Assembly: GCA_024036415.1 (NCBI GenBank)
Contig: JAMWET010004066.1
Coordinates: forward strand, 449,501-513,500
DNA from: Prochilodus magdalenae
Taxonomy: Eukaryota; Chordata; Actinopteri; Characiformes; Prochilodontidae
Direction of reading: 5' to 3'
Length of the DNA stretch: 64,000 bases
A model generated the notes under the pieces. That model searched no databases, was not told the origin of the DNA, and saw nothing but the letters and a program-made list of their open reading frames with translations. The translations under genes were made by a program, and so were the position numbers. Below are positions 1 to 11,251 of this stretch, piece after piece. Numbering within the stretch: position 1 is the stretch's first letter; each line of letters opens with the position of its first letter.

Positions 1-73
1 GGCTGGTCCAGTTTAGCCATGAGACCTCCCACACTAAAATGACAGGTGTTTCAGTTTCATTGTCCAACCCCTG
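1..73 (-). mobile_element. Terminal end of a Tc1-like DNA transposon, cut by the window edge
   Basis: The last 35 or so bases form a terminal inverted repeat (core TTTCATTGTCCAACCCCTG) followed by TA at 74-75, the Tc1/mariner target duplication. The same terminus bounds the internally deleted copy at 40329-40975, where both ends are visible. The bases before it resemble the subterminal region of a fish Tc1-like family whose transposase would read on the minus strand. Only the end lies in the window, so the state of the element to the left is unknown. Confidence 0.75.
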
Positions 74-75
74 TA

Positions 76-1369
76 TATTACTCAGTGGTGGACCAAGAGT
101 ACAAGAAGCAGGTATCCCAGAGGTGCAGTATTCCTCCAGTAAAAGTAGAAGTTCCTCCCCTTAGACCTCCACTGGAGTAACAGTACAAACATGTCTGCTT
201 CAATGGACTGAAGGGTGGAGAGTAACCGTAGCATGAGTTATTATGGCTCTAATGTCCCATTATCATTTCTGGAACAAGGCTTCTAATCAACTCACTGTAG
301 GTGACTCTCGCTCCACCAGTCTTTAAATAGAAGCTTATTAATAAGTCTGACACTGACGTCTATTAGAATAATCATAAGCACCGAACACTGAAGAAGAGTT
401 TCAACAGGTAGTGGAGTTAAAGTTAGTCATCCAGAATGGAAATACTTCACCACAGACACACAGAAAAACTAGAAACCAGTCCCATTTACTGACCACCACT
501 GAATCAGCATGAATGGCCAGCTAAGTGGGTGATGATGTGTAAGTATGTAGATAGTTGTGACATCACAACCATGGTACACTCAGTCTCCATATGGTGTAGG
601 GCTGGCACTAGCCACAGTGTTTGTTTGGCATACCTGGCATATGGACTGTGTGGACTGCTACTATAGCAGTGTTGTTGTACTGTTCTTTGTGCTGCACTTG
701 CTTTAGATTCTGATCATAGCTTGGCTTGGCATGTCGCCTGACTGAGTAATCTCTACATTATTATAATATCTGATTTAATTCACACCAGCGACTAGAAATT
801 GAGGTATTCACTTTTGGGAGAGCTGTTTTGCTGACCTGAGTAAAGAACAGCTTGATTTGACAAAAGCTTAGGTGGGCAATGACTCAGCACTGGGCTTAGA
901 GTAGAGACAAATGACTTTCTATCATTCTTTGATCTCTGTGTTCTTTTTTTATATGGTCATAAATAATCAGAGGCCATGTATTATGATAGAGATGATAGAG
1001 AGAATCCTTCAACGATTTGCATGGGCCGGTTTATTAGAAACGCCTTGTAGCTCCAGCCACCTTGTTGGTGTACAGTTTGTGTTAGCCATCCTAGAGCACG
1101 TTTCTTAATAGAGCGGTCAAGCCATTTCTGGATGGTTGTCAGTTCCCGGCCTTGTGTTGAAAGTCAGACTTCTGCTGACATCAGATTCTGATACGTTCCT
1201 TTGCTTGACGTTCGAAAGAACTGCCTACTGGAGCTTCTTTCTGCAGGCGCCCTTATTTTCATCCTGCTCATACAAAGGAAATATAGAAATATGAATGGTG
1301 AGCTGCTAGTGAGCAATTAGAGATCAACAGAGCGGGCTGAGAACCCCATGTTGTGGCCAGGTTATCTTA
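76..1369. other. Unannotated intergenic stretch
   Basis: Single-copy-looking DNA of moderate AT content. No open frame of interest, no tandem repeat and no recognised transposon end was seen. A 65-codon frame at 911-1108 shows no family resemblance. Confidence 0.5.
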
Positions 1370-1411
1370 CAGATGCTCCACCCACCTGGGTGTAGGTGGG
1401 TGGAGCATCTG
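1370..1411. repeat. Perfect inverted repeat (18-bp arms, 6-bp loop)
   Basis: CAGATGCTCCACCCACCT is followed by GGGTGT and then by its exact reverse complement. Arms this long and perfect with such a short loop would fold into a strong hairpin as RNA or extrude as a cruciform. No other transposon hallmark is visible around it. The loop (GGGTGT) partly continues the CCACC/GGTGG theme. Confidence 0.9.
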
Positions 1412-1873
1412 AGGCTGAGACTTTACCTACCTAACCTAGCAGTGTGTAAGGGTGAAAACATGCGGTGCAGGAGCTAGAATAGGAAAATGGCACTGGTTCC
1501 TTGCTTTCCTGAAGACACACGCCTAGGACACTCTCCATGGCCCGAGTCACCAACACATCTCACCATTACTGTCTGGTTAACTTAGCAGTAGGTGCATCAG
1601 ACTGGAGGCTAGGCTACAACTTGCTCCTTCGTCCCGCGCAGGGAGCTACACCTCAGCATGCATGCGCAGTCGTACAGTACATGTAATCAATCGTTACCGT
1701 AAGTATCGTAAGTGATGACACTATCTAAATGAACTTCTTAACATTTTGACACCATATAACTTTATTAATCCTAATCCTTAATTAACTCCATCATAACTAC
1801 ACATTTTGATAAAGTAAAGATAGTTTACATTTACTTGTAATTGTATAAATATGAGGACCCATAGGCTGGTTAA
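1412..1873. other. Unannotated stretch
   Basis: Nothing recognised. The last 150 bases are AT-rich. Confidence 0.4.
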
Positions 1874-1885
1874 GTGAAATGCTGG
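1874..1885. repeat. Left target-site duplication of L2 copy 1
   Basis: GTGAAATGCTGG here is repeated exactly at 2778-2789 on the other side of the L2 copy, so the pair probably marks the insertion site. Confidence 0.6.
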
Positions 1886-2777
1886 TATTTCAGAATCAGA
1901 ATCAGAATCTCTTTATTTCACCAAGTATGTTACACATACAAGGAATTTGTCTTGGTGAGAGCAACAAGTATGACAAGTGACAAAAACAAGTCACAAAAAC
2001 ACAGAACACAGATTATTTACAGTATTGAACTAAAGGAAAATTACACTAAACAATAAATAGGGTCGGGGATAAATTAGAAAAGTATAAAGTACTAAAGGTA
2101 ATAAAGGGCTGAAGAAGCTGAGAGATGTGAAACAGATTTAGTTGAAAAATATTATATATAGAAAGTTACAGATGACCTGGATATTTACAGAGAGAGAACG
2201 TCTGTACAGGTGTGCAAATAGTCATAGTGCAAATAGGCAGAGTGCAGATAGCTGTTCAGTCCGGTTTGGTACAGCTCAGTTGTATGTATTGAGGTTTACA
2301 GCGGGAGGTGTCCACTGTGGTTGAGGAGAGCTACAGCTCTGGGGAAAAAGCTGTTAGCATGACGTGTTGTGCTGGTTTTGATGGACCGCAGTCTTCTACC
2401 AGAGGGGAGTGTCTGGAAGAGGAGGTGTCCAGGATGTGAGGGGTCAGAGGTAATTTTGCCAGCACGCTTCCTCACCCTGCTGGTGTAGATCTGCTGAAGT
2501 GATGGCAGGTTACATCCAATGATCCTCTCTGCTGTCCTGATGATGTGCAGGAGTGTGGTTCTTTCTTGTGAGGTGGAGGAACCAAACCAGATAGTTATGG
2601 AGGCTGTGAGAATGGACTCAATGATCGCTGTGTAGAACTGGATCATCAGGGTCTGTGGCAGGTTAAATTTCTTGAGCTGTCTCAAGAAGAAGATTTGGTA
2701 TCGGTAGCCTGTATTTTATGATCAGGTGCCAGTATGGGAGGATACTGGTGCATTCCTGTGTGTAACCGTGCTATACT
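1886..2777 (-). mobile_element. 5'-truncated L2-type LINE, copy 1
   Basis: A minus-strand open frame at 2685-2296 (129 codons) begins MRQLKKFNLPQ and carries FYTAIIESILTASITIWFG, AERIIGCNLPSLQQIYTSRV, DPSHPGH and ARHANSFFPRAV. These are the hallmark C-terminal residues of fish L2/CR1-group ORF2 proteins, downstream of the reverse transcriptase core. The 3' UTR follows to 1891, ending in an imperfect run of ATTCTG units (read on the minus strand), the usual L2 tail. The 5' part of ORF2 is missing, so the copy cannot mobilise itself. A second copy of the same sequence lies at 37433-38215. The boundary on the 5' side (2696-2777) is set from the flanking direct repeat, not from homology. Confidence 0.85.
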
Positions 2778-2789
2778 GTGAAATGCTGG
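2778..2789. repeat. Right target-site duplication of L2 copy 1
   Basis: Exact 12-base match to 1874-1885. Confidence 0.6.
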
Positions 2790-3475
2790 CCTTCTAACTT
2801 CTAACTATATATGCCTCCTATATGCCTGTAACCTGATGGCTGATCCCATCCAGATTCAATTGTGGTTAGCAGTAAAGCATTGACGCTCACATCTGTTTGT
2901 TTGCAGAGATACAATCGGAGAGCACTGCGGGGTAATGGGAAGCGCATCCTCTATTTAAACCCGGGAAAACAGAACCCAAACAACTTAGTATTGATCCTGG
3001 TCCCGAGTCACGGCTCTGGAGAGGGACGCATTGATGTATCAATAAAGTTTATTCTCTCATTTTATGCGTGCCGTCCTATAGGTGGAGACGGACGAACAAA
3101 TTTCTGGCTTATCTCTTACCCAACATGACCCCCATAATGATCCTGCAGCATTTCAGACTTGATTAACGGTTGATGAAGTCGGCGGTCGTTTCATTAAGGT
3201 GTAACCAGGACCCTACAGAAAGGTGGACCACTGCATAACTGACTCCTAAGACTGTAAATTTAATATAGAGGTGAAATTGCTGGTGGAATAATTTATAGTG
3301 TCCTGTCAAATGCTGCCCATAAAAAGTTTTGGGACTTGCTTTTGAAATTGAATTGCTTTCTAGTTAACATAAACCAACTACACAGTCGAGTCAATTTATT
3401 ATGACCACTTCCCACGTTCAACAGCAGCAGTGCACAGGTCATGAAGGACATTGAGTTTTCGTGCCATTCTTTGGG
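2790..3475. other. Unannotated stretch
   Basis: No repeat or gene recognised. The 88-codon frame at 2862-3128 has no recognisable features. Confidence 0.4.
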
Positions 3476-3727
3476 CCCACTCTGGGAGAACTGTGGCCCA
3501 CTCTGGGAGAACTGTGGCCCACTCTGGGAGAACTGTGGCCTACTCTGGGAGAACTGTGGCCCACTCTGGGAGAACTGTGGCCCACTCTGGGAGAACTGTG
3601 GCCTACTCTGGGAGAACTGTGGCCCACTCTGGGAGAACTGTGACCCACTCTGGGAGAACTGTGACCCACTCTGGGAGAACTGTGGCCCACTCTGGGAGAA
3701 CTGTGGCCTACTCTGGGAGAACTGTGG
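3476..3727. repeat. 21-bp minisatellite, 12 units
   Basis: Twelve head-to-tail copies of CCCACTCTGGGAGAACTGTG plus one G, with only C/T and G/A changes between units. 252 bases divided by 21 gives exactly 12. Because 21 is a multiple of three, frames stay open on both strands (for example PLWENCG or HSSPRVG repeats). They are by-products of the repeat, not genes. Confidence 0.95.
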
Positions 3728-4036
3728 AAGGTTCTCTCAACCAATTTGGGTGTGAATCCATCCTTGCAGATCATGTGAACCCATAGATGCCGATTGTCTT
3801 CCCTGTGGTCGATGGGATCTTCCAGTAGGTTTTCCATTCTCCAGGCCTTTCAGTCTCTATTACAGTCTGCGTAAATCCTTGCTCAGTCTATTTGTAGCCA
3901 TCAGGACACACAGACTCACTTTCAAACAAGTTGCTGCGTCTTACAGTTACTAAGAGGAAGTTTGGAACATAGCCACTGACATTCAGAGTTGTCAGAAGGC
4001 ACCTTGATTAAACTGGCTGAGGGAAAAAAGAACACT

Positions 4037-4112
4037 AACTTACTCTAACTCACTCTCTCTCTCTCTCTCTCTCTCCCTCTCTCTCTCTCTCTCTCCCTCT
4101 CTCTCTCTCTCT
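4037..4112. repeat. CT microsatellite
   Basis: Imperfect CT dinucleotide run interrupted by CCCT. Confidence 0.9.
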
Positions 4113-4646
4113 GGGATGGGCACACTTTGAGGGAGTCGGAAAGTTTTTTAATTCACTTCCTCCTCCAGCTGCTTTCAGAACTCCGGTCTTCACAGTTTCT
4201 AGGGATTATTGATGTAAACACACACCCAGCTTTCTCAATCTCGGCCCCCGTCTCACCCGGAGCTCCTTTAATCCCACTGTTAATGCAGGAGTTGATCTAA
4301 TGGAATGATATCAGCCCCCCAAATCCAGCTCGCACGGTCTTCTGGGTTTAGCATTAGCTCAAAGCAGCCAGGCCTTGTTTGTTGAGGCGCACTGATTTCA
4401 TTCCGTGTGTAAGCTAGCAGAGTGCGCGGATAAACAGTATAATGAAAATTTATATTAGCAACATTAATGAGATACCCGCTGCTGCTGAAGTCGCTCGGTT
4501 TAGCTTTCCTCCAGTAATCTTGTTTGCACAGATATTGGGCCAAACGAAGGAGTCTGTTTTAACGAGTGCATTTTCTTCTTTCAGTTATATACGCACTGCT
4601 GTTATAGCATGTCATACACATGTGGTCTGACCTCATGTGTATATGT
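4113..4646. other. Unannotated stretch
   Basis: No gene or repeat recognised. Short frames on both strands look random. Confidence 0.4.
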
Positions 4647-4960
4647 ATAGCAGCACGGTTGCGCAGTGGGCAGTGCTGTTGCGTCACCGCAGGAAGGGCC
4701 TGGGTTCGATTCCTCACCAGGGTACTATCTGTGTGGGGTTTGCATGTTCCCCTGTGTCTGCATGGGGTTTCCTTTGGGTGCTCTGGATTCCTCCGATAGC
4801 CCAAAGACATGCAGCCAGGTAAACTGGAGATGCTGAATTGACCCAAGGTATAAATGTGTATGTCTGTGTGTCTGCCCTGTGATGGACTAGTGGTTGGTCC
4901 CTGGCTGGTCCTGCCTTCTGCCCAATTTGGTGGATGCTTTCTCTGGCACCATTCCGAGGA
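4647..4960 (+). mobile_element. tRNA-derived SINE, DANA/V-SINE-like
   Basis: Starts with GCAGCACGGTTGCGCAGTGG (polymerase III A-box region) and has a B box GGTTCGATTCC at about 4703. The body that follows is the conserved fish SINE body, including TGTGTGGGGTTTGCATGTTC and CCAAAGACATGCAG, then GCCCTGTGATGGACTAG. Fish SINEs of the DANA type have this order of parts. The copy is diverged from the consensus as I know it, so it is old. Open frames across it on either strand are not genes. The 3' boundary is approximate. Confidence 0.85.
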
Positions 4961-5062
4961 GAATTGCAAATTTAGCTACTCCATTCACACTGGCCTTTGG
5001 CATTCCCAAATCCAATCACTCCTTACAGACATATTAATATAATATATAAAGTTATTATATAC

Positions 5063-5978
5063 AATTGTGCTGTACCCGACTGTATTTTGTCAGTCGAATT
5101 GGATTTGCCCGTTCTGGCCGACGATTCGACTATTCGTTCACGTTTTTTTTTTCTCCATGTACATTATCTAGTACTCAGTAAATCAGTCTGCACACGGTTC
5201 AGATCTGATCTTCCTCATTTAGAAAGCCAGCAGAGTCACAGGGACATACCTAAACTTAAAGGACCCTTTGTCTTTCATCTCTCATAAATAATGAACCGCT
5301 ATAAAACCAAACTAGTCGATATTTATTATACATATTATATATATTATATATATATATTAGTGTTATTACTCGTGCTAAAATAATTCTCTCGTTTATCGGC
5401 AGGCATATTAAGTGACTGTACTTATCTTTAAATAAGGGTAATCTTATCTGTAGATGAATAAATAAACATATCTGTAATTTCGGTTCTAAAATAATGGAGT
5501 TATAATAAACAAGCGTCTTCAGTCTGTTTTTCCTTCACCGCAAACAGCCGCTACGTCTAAACCGAAAGTCAGCTCCCTTGTTTAAAGCAGTGTTGGATGT
5601 CTGACTGAATGACGAGCAGAATTTGGTTAAACTTGTTCAGATTCTCTTCTTCAGAAGCTCCTCCAGGCTTTTTTGGAGACATCGCTCCCCCCGTGTTTCT
5701 CAGCTTTAGCTTCCTTCAGCGGTGAACTGCCAGCGCACAGCGTCACGTGGATTAAATTTTTTAGCAAGCATGCGTCACAGCCCAGCTAGAACTTCAACAA
5801 ATATTTATTATTCCCCTGCAATAATTATATTATATAAACTTTTTACATTCTTAAAGTTCTTGGGCATTTCTGTAAGCTGTAGTCTGTTTACGAAGAAAAA
5901 AAAAGGTCACTGTTGTGAGTCGACTTGAAGGGTCTCCGACTGACGATTCGATTCGTCGACTTCTAGAGGGCAGCCCTA
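5063..5978. mobile_element. Possible decayed hAT-type non-autonomous element
   Basis: The right end reads AGAGGGCAGCCCTA. The left end reads TTGTGCTGTACCC, a diverged inverted match. Subterminal sequences are also inverted: GCCGACGATTCGAC on the left, and GACGATTCGATTCGTCGAC on the right. The flanks TTATATAC (5055-5062) and CTATATAC (5979-5986) agree at 7 of 8 bases, as expected for an 8-bp hAT duplication. AT-rich flanks make that match less telling. The interior is AT-rich and encodes no transposase. Confidence 0.4.
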
Positions 5979-5986
5979 CTATATAC

Positions 5987-6610
5987 TATATGTAATAATA
6001 ATGTTCTATCTGTAATATATATACGACCACCTTCCAAAATGACTAGGAAGAACATTTAATGACATACGTACATTAATTCCAAAAAAGGTCCTGGCCTTCT
6101 CCTATAGAGCTACCAGTTTGTTTATACACTTGAGATGGTTTTGTTGCTCTTGTAGGCTAACCCTACCTTTCCCGACACAATGAGGACTTTCTTGGCCTGT
6201 ACATGTACAAAAACCAACACACCCACCGGTCATTTACCACCCCACACACTCGCCTTGTCTCAGCTCCTTTGAGATACAGGATCTAGCCAGCTGCATGTAG
6301 AGTCTGCAAGCACCATTTACTTTACACAGAAGCCTTTTACTGCCTAATAAATAATTGAGCGGAGACTAATGGCCTGCTACGCACCGATTGATTTAAGTGT
6401 TTGGTTTGTGTTTTTGGTACATGGTGAATGTCCCCGGCTCCTCCTGCTTCAAAGCTTCACAGAGTTAGAGCTGCACAGCAGGACGTTTGTTAGTCGTTAT
6501 CATGATACTGGACAAATTTACTGGACGTTCAGAGCCCCTTCACCATACTGTAAATATAATGTAGATAATAGATGATAATAATAATTATCTAAAACTACTA
6601 GTAAGGGTTA
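5987..6610. other. Unannotated stretch
   Basis: No gene or repeat recognised; moderately AT-rich. Confidence 0.4.
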
Positions 6611-7275
6611 CCAGGAACAATAAATGATGCTAAATTTAGATTAATATCATCAATATTTAATGAGCTACACTGAAGTACTGTCTCTCAGTATGGCTTTGGG
6701 CCGCCATGTTTGCTCTATGCCAAGACGTAACATATCAGACGTCTTGGCATAGAGTTGTAGAGGTTCCTGAGGTGTCCTCTGCTAATCCATCCCCTGCAGC
6801 TTGAACATCGTCGCTGTCCAATGAAAACATGCATCTCCATTTTTGTCCATTTTGATTTTTGTGTATCATTTGAAAATAGCAGCTGGTGTTTACACTGTGT
6901 GAGTTTTGCATGATGACTGGAGCAACAGAAATGGTCCAGAAGGGCTTGGAAAGACCTCTGGTTCCATTGACTCCCATTAAAGTTGAAAGAGGTTTTTGGC
7001 TTCTCGTGTAAAGTCGCCATTTTGGAGATACTGTTTTCTTTGGACAGCGATGATATTCTCACACAGTTCCTGCAGATTTTGCAGTAGGGGTGGAGGAGAA
7101 GTGACATCAGGCCTTCTGGACGTGTGACACGTGACAACAGCCCATTCATTTTGGCACTGACGGTGCCTCCACACACGGATTCGTACTCCACCATAACAAA
7201 AGCGGGACTCATCACCAAAGATGACCCGCTGCCATTCTGAATCACTCCATGACAGTCTGCCATGACACCATTGCG
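6611..7275 (-). pseudogene. Tc1-like transposon remnant, copy 1, with a nested MITE
   Basis: Read on the minus strand, this matches the copy at 15030-15640. It has the region after the first catalytic Asp (VWRHRQCQNEW), then directly LQELCEN and, after the nested MITE, the C-terminal end (SRGHLRNLYNSMPRR). The middle of the transposase, with the second Asp and the Glu/Asp of the DDE triad, is absent, as it also is in the other copy. The 182-codon frame at 7263-6715 reads through transposon and MITE together and is not a gene. The start at 6611 is where similarity to copy 2 begins; no inverted-repeat end was identified. Confidence 0.8.
6808..7053. mobile_element. MITE with TCGTCGCTGTCC ends, copy A (nested)
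   Basis: Inverted ends of about 20 bases: TCGTCGCTGTCCAATGAAAA at the left, and at the right TTTTCTTTGGACAGCGATGA. CA (6806-6807, probably a mutated TA) and TA (7054-7055) flank it. The element interrupts a Tc1-like remnant. The equivalent position in the Tc1-like copy at 15030-15640 lacks it and reads straight across (GCTTGAAGATCCTCACACAG). Shared internal features with copies B-D: a CATTTGAA block, a GACCAACAGAAATGG-like block and CATTTTGGAGATA near the right end. No coding capacity. Confidence 0.92.
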
Positions 7276-7904
7276 TCTTGAAAATGAATGTTTGTAGAAT
7301 TATTTTATTAAACTTAAACAGTTTTCTGTGTCATAATAAACCATAGCTCGCTGGCACAGCTGAGCTCTTATTAGTGCAGCACCTGGAATTGAAACTAGCC
7401 TTTTTTTTAATTGTTGGGTTGCAGTCCAGTCAATAAATATTTGGACGTTGACAGAGTTATTGTTATTTTATCTGTCTAATGCAGCATACTGGAGTTTCTA
7501 TTCCAAAATGTAAGCCCAAAGCACAAGCTTCAGTTTGAGGTCCTTCATAGAGACCTTTATGCAAATCATGTGAACACGGAAATAACTTTTCCAATATGCA
7601 GCAACAATATTTTATTCGACATCATGCAGCCTCAATCGGAAGTGGGCTTGTTTTGGAACGGTGTTGTTTTGGCTATGCATTGAGCTTTCTGTAATAGATA
7701 TTGATGCTGCCCGGACAGAATGATCTAGTAAAGGCCTTGAGTGATGTCCAGATATTGATGCTGCTACTGTAAGTGCTGCGCTGTGTGTTCCTTGGACTGT
7801 ACTAAATGCTGAATTAATCTGGGTCTTATGAATACAGAGTCTGGAGCTAATGCTAAAATGCACCCTGGGCACTTGTATTTATCAGCAGTGCTGAAAACAC
7901 TTCG
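7276..7904. other. Unannotated stretch
   Basis: No gene or repeat recognised. Confidence 0.4.
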
Positions 7905-7952
7905 GGGGGGAGAGAGAGAGAGAAAGAGAGAGAGGAATGGAGGGAGAGGGAA
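7905..7952. repeat. GA-rich simple repeat
   Basis: GGGGGG followed by GA dinucleotides and degenerate GGGA units. Confidence 0.85.
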
Positions 7953-8779
7953 TGATTAAAAGAACCATTAGTGGCTGATAGACATTCTTTTAATTATAAT
8001 CACCTCTGCTGGTAACTTTACACCCATTTAGAGTCGAGGAGAGGGTGTGTGTAAATGCACTTTCTCCATTAGCTAGAGCGAGCAGCCTCTGTGTCATTAC
8101 TGCGGAATTAGAGTGGGTCCCACCCTCCTTTTAATAACACGGCCCTTCTTTAGGAGAGAGCGATTCTGGGTCCCTCGAACAAGGAGAAGGCCAGACGAGG
8201 CCAGTTCAACACTCAAGGTAACTCAAAGTGCTTCATGTCTATGCAGAGAAGGAAGCAATACAACAAACCACTGAACACTGGAGGTATGTACAACATCGCC
8301 CTTTAAAGAAAATCCCACCACAAGTTCTGCATAGTTCACCTGTAGTAAAGTCATTCAGAGAGGCCTGGTGGGAAACACCACATGATAGACTAAGTTACTG
8401 AGTCACAGTCACAGTGGTTGTGATATGAAACCGAATCTGAAAGCCTTTAACATCCCCCTCATAGACAGGTACTGCATGACTCGGTTATGATTATACTGCC
8501 CAATGTCTGAGGCATGTTTTCTGAAAGTTCCGTAATAAGATTTCGGCCTAAAACGTATTTTAGTGTAGGTACATGCAGTGCAATGCAATGTAGCCTTGAA
8601 TACAATAAACCATTTTCCATCCAACCTGACTTCTGAACAACCGCTTCATGCTGAAATAATGAGGATCAGTAGAAATCCAGTGCTCATTTGTTTATTAATG
8701 AAGCCAAATTTCTATATTTGTATTTGTGAGTTTGGTATACAGCAACACAGAAACAGCAGCCTATTGAAAATCCTCTAAA
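7953..8779. other. Unannotated stretch
   Basis: No gene. The first 200 bases contain TTTTAATTATAAT and other homeodomain-type AT motifs in otherwise complex sequence, so a conserved non-coding element is possible, but nothing here proves it. Confidence 0.3.
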
Positions 8780-8854
8780 GGGCTTCTTTCCCCACTAAGG
8801 GGCATCCTTCCCCAATACTGAGGCGAAATGAACCCCTATAGGGGGAAGAAGCCC
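8780..8854. repeat. Short imperfect inverted repeat (about 23-bp arms)
   Basis: GGGCTTCTTTCCCCACTAAG at the left pairs, with few mismatches, with CCTATAGGGGGAAGAAGCCC at the right across a roughly 30-base spacer. It may be a small fold-back element or a hairpin. No flanking duplication was seen. Confidence 0.75.
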
Positions 8855-11251
8855 CCACCCTGGATGCAGAGGGGGAGGGGTGGGATTTGAATCAGTTGCT
8901 CTCTGTTTCTTACAGACCACCAAAGTCAACCAGTAAATACTGTTCACTAACACTAAAACTATTCAACTTTATATGCAGCTGATAGAACTTAATAATAGAA
9001 ATGAAAATTGCACACAATGTAAAACATTAGCAGCTGCAAACCTGTAAGGTGCTATAACCTATGTACAGTCGAATCTAATTCAGAAGCTGTATGCTCAGGG
9101 CCAGGGTCATTTTAGTGGCCTTTGTGCCATACATTCATATATATTCATTTATATTTTATTATTATTTATCCCTTTTTAAACTCAATAAACTACTCTCCAG
9201 TAATATCCCCACTAACCGTCATATTATCCTATATTCTAAAATTAGTTTCTAGCATCTGTTGCATCTGCAGTATAACAATATAATGTAACATATACAGACC
9301 CAGTCCATATGACATGTTTCACTGATTATGAACATTAACTGAGGTAACACATTCTATACAGGGACTAATATGCCATTGTCTGCTAACTGTAGTGCACAGT
9401 TTCTATCTATTTGCTGAGTTTAGTGTATCAGAAAAACAATTTTCAGTTTCCTTCCTTCCACATGTACTAAATTAAGCAAATGAAAATGATGTGCAAAGGT
9501 GTGACCTAAAGAAGATGGGTTCACATTTCTACACAGAAGATCAACAAAACATGGAATCGGACCTTGGGGCACATAATCATATTCATATACCTGCATTTAC
9601 AAATTTGATTTGACTGGATGCTGCCATTATTCCAAAAAAAAAAAGTATAGTGGTGAAACCTGTCCTCCATGTGTGCCTTGTTCTCCTCCACTAACATACT
9701 GGGCTTAAGCCTGAGGAATCATGTTTCCTTTTATAAATATTGGGCATTTGCGGTGGTATGGTGATTATATTGGTAGTTTGTAACTATACAAAATCCATAA
9801 AGCTGTTAATTTTATGAATATGGCTGTAAAGCACAGTAATGACATTTATCGACAGACTGCTGTTTCAAACAAGTAGCAGTGCAAAGCGGCATATGGGAGT
9901 GGTGCTGTTTTACAGATTTGCATGTATGTAGCTGTGAGCCAAGCAAAGTGACTGGACTCCCTAAAGAGACATGACGTAACCTTGTAGCATGTTACCAGTA
10001 CATGTGGTTGAAGCACCAAAAACAATCAATGCAAAGATGCTCCGCCTCCAGCTCAACTCTAATCTGCTTCATTTTCAATCTAGTGAAATTCTAATATGGT
10101 TAAACTTTGACACGTCTGTGAGATTACGACTCTGTGTAGATGCAGTTGAGCAAAATCAGATTTAAGGATGCTGCCACCTGTTAGCTATCCACAGTCCCCC
10201 AATTCCATTTCATTTCCTTCAGCGGTTTTGTCCTAAGAAGCAACAGAGCCCGCAAACAGTCCCCTAAACATAGCATGTCTTTTACAGCTCCTAAAGGCCC
10301 AGCCTTAAATGCTGGAAGGCTAGTTTCACAGATTTGAAGTTTGGCAAACATTCCCCAAGGCTAGTTCTTGCTGGCTTGCCGAAGAGGCACGTCACGCTAA
10401 CAGGAAACTACACTTTGAGGCCTGTTGAGTTTTACCAGAAGTCCGGGGTGCGTGATTTGGCTGGCCGATTCATACAGGATAATGGATCTGTGTAATTTCC
10501 CTGTGTAATTACCCAAAATAGCCCAAACTGTAACACCACTGTCTGGACGTTTACATCATCATTATGCGCCAGGCGCCGTGCTTCTGAACAATAACAACAT
10601 GCCACGTGACTAATAGGCTTAGAGACTAAAGGGTTCATTGAACTACAGGTTCATTCAAATATCAAATAATGCTGTCCAACAATGTAATCGCTTAAATTAC
10701 AGCACCTCCCCAGCTAAAATGAAAAGGACTTTTAAAAGGTCCTCAAAGGACTGGCTGCTTGGCTCACCCTGCAATGCAAGCTGTGAGGCTGCATGGACCA
10801 GTGAGGTTAGGATGCATGCACCGGCAGTGCCACGCCGGGTCTACGAGGCCTTTTGGTCAGGCTATCTGAGGGATGCTACATTCAACTACGTGGCTGCCTG
10901 GGTCAGATGCTTGGGTGACACTGCACTGCAGCTATGAAGCTTCCTGGACTGGTGGGGCAAGGAAACACTACCCTTTCACAGGAAGCGGCAGTTACGGGCT
11001 TCAAGGTTTAACGGGTTGGCTGCCTGTGTGATGTGCTTTCTGGACTTGCTAAGTGACTCTCTATCATGAACTTGGGAATTCAGAGGTGCAGGGTGCATAC
11101 GGTACATAGAATGTTGAGATGTGCAATTATGCAATATATGGAGTGGAATAAACACAATGTCAGTCTATATGTGCACATTTCTTTTTTCTCTATTAGTTCT
11201 ATGCATTTTCTTATCCTCCGTTGATCTTTGAGAAAAGTTGTCTTACTACAC
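8855..11251. other. Unannotated 2.4-kb stretch
   Basis: Complex-looking sequence without a recognised gene or transposon. It holds an 11-base A run near 9640 and short frames at 10432-10638 (minus) and 10638-10937 (plus) with no domain or codon signature. Confidence 0.4.

Noticed and set aside
3439..3837. Overlapping repeat-protein frames on both strands
   Set aside because: Artefact of a 21-bp tandem repeat; open in several frames on both strands at once.
4651..4725. A tRNA gene (A and B boxes present), and similar signals at 21405, 21650 and 53450
   Set aside because: The sequences do not fold as complete tRNAs by eye and each is followed by a SINE body.
6715..7263. A 182-codon minus-strand gene
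   Set aside because: The frame reads through two nested mobile elements; the middle third is MITE sequence.
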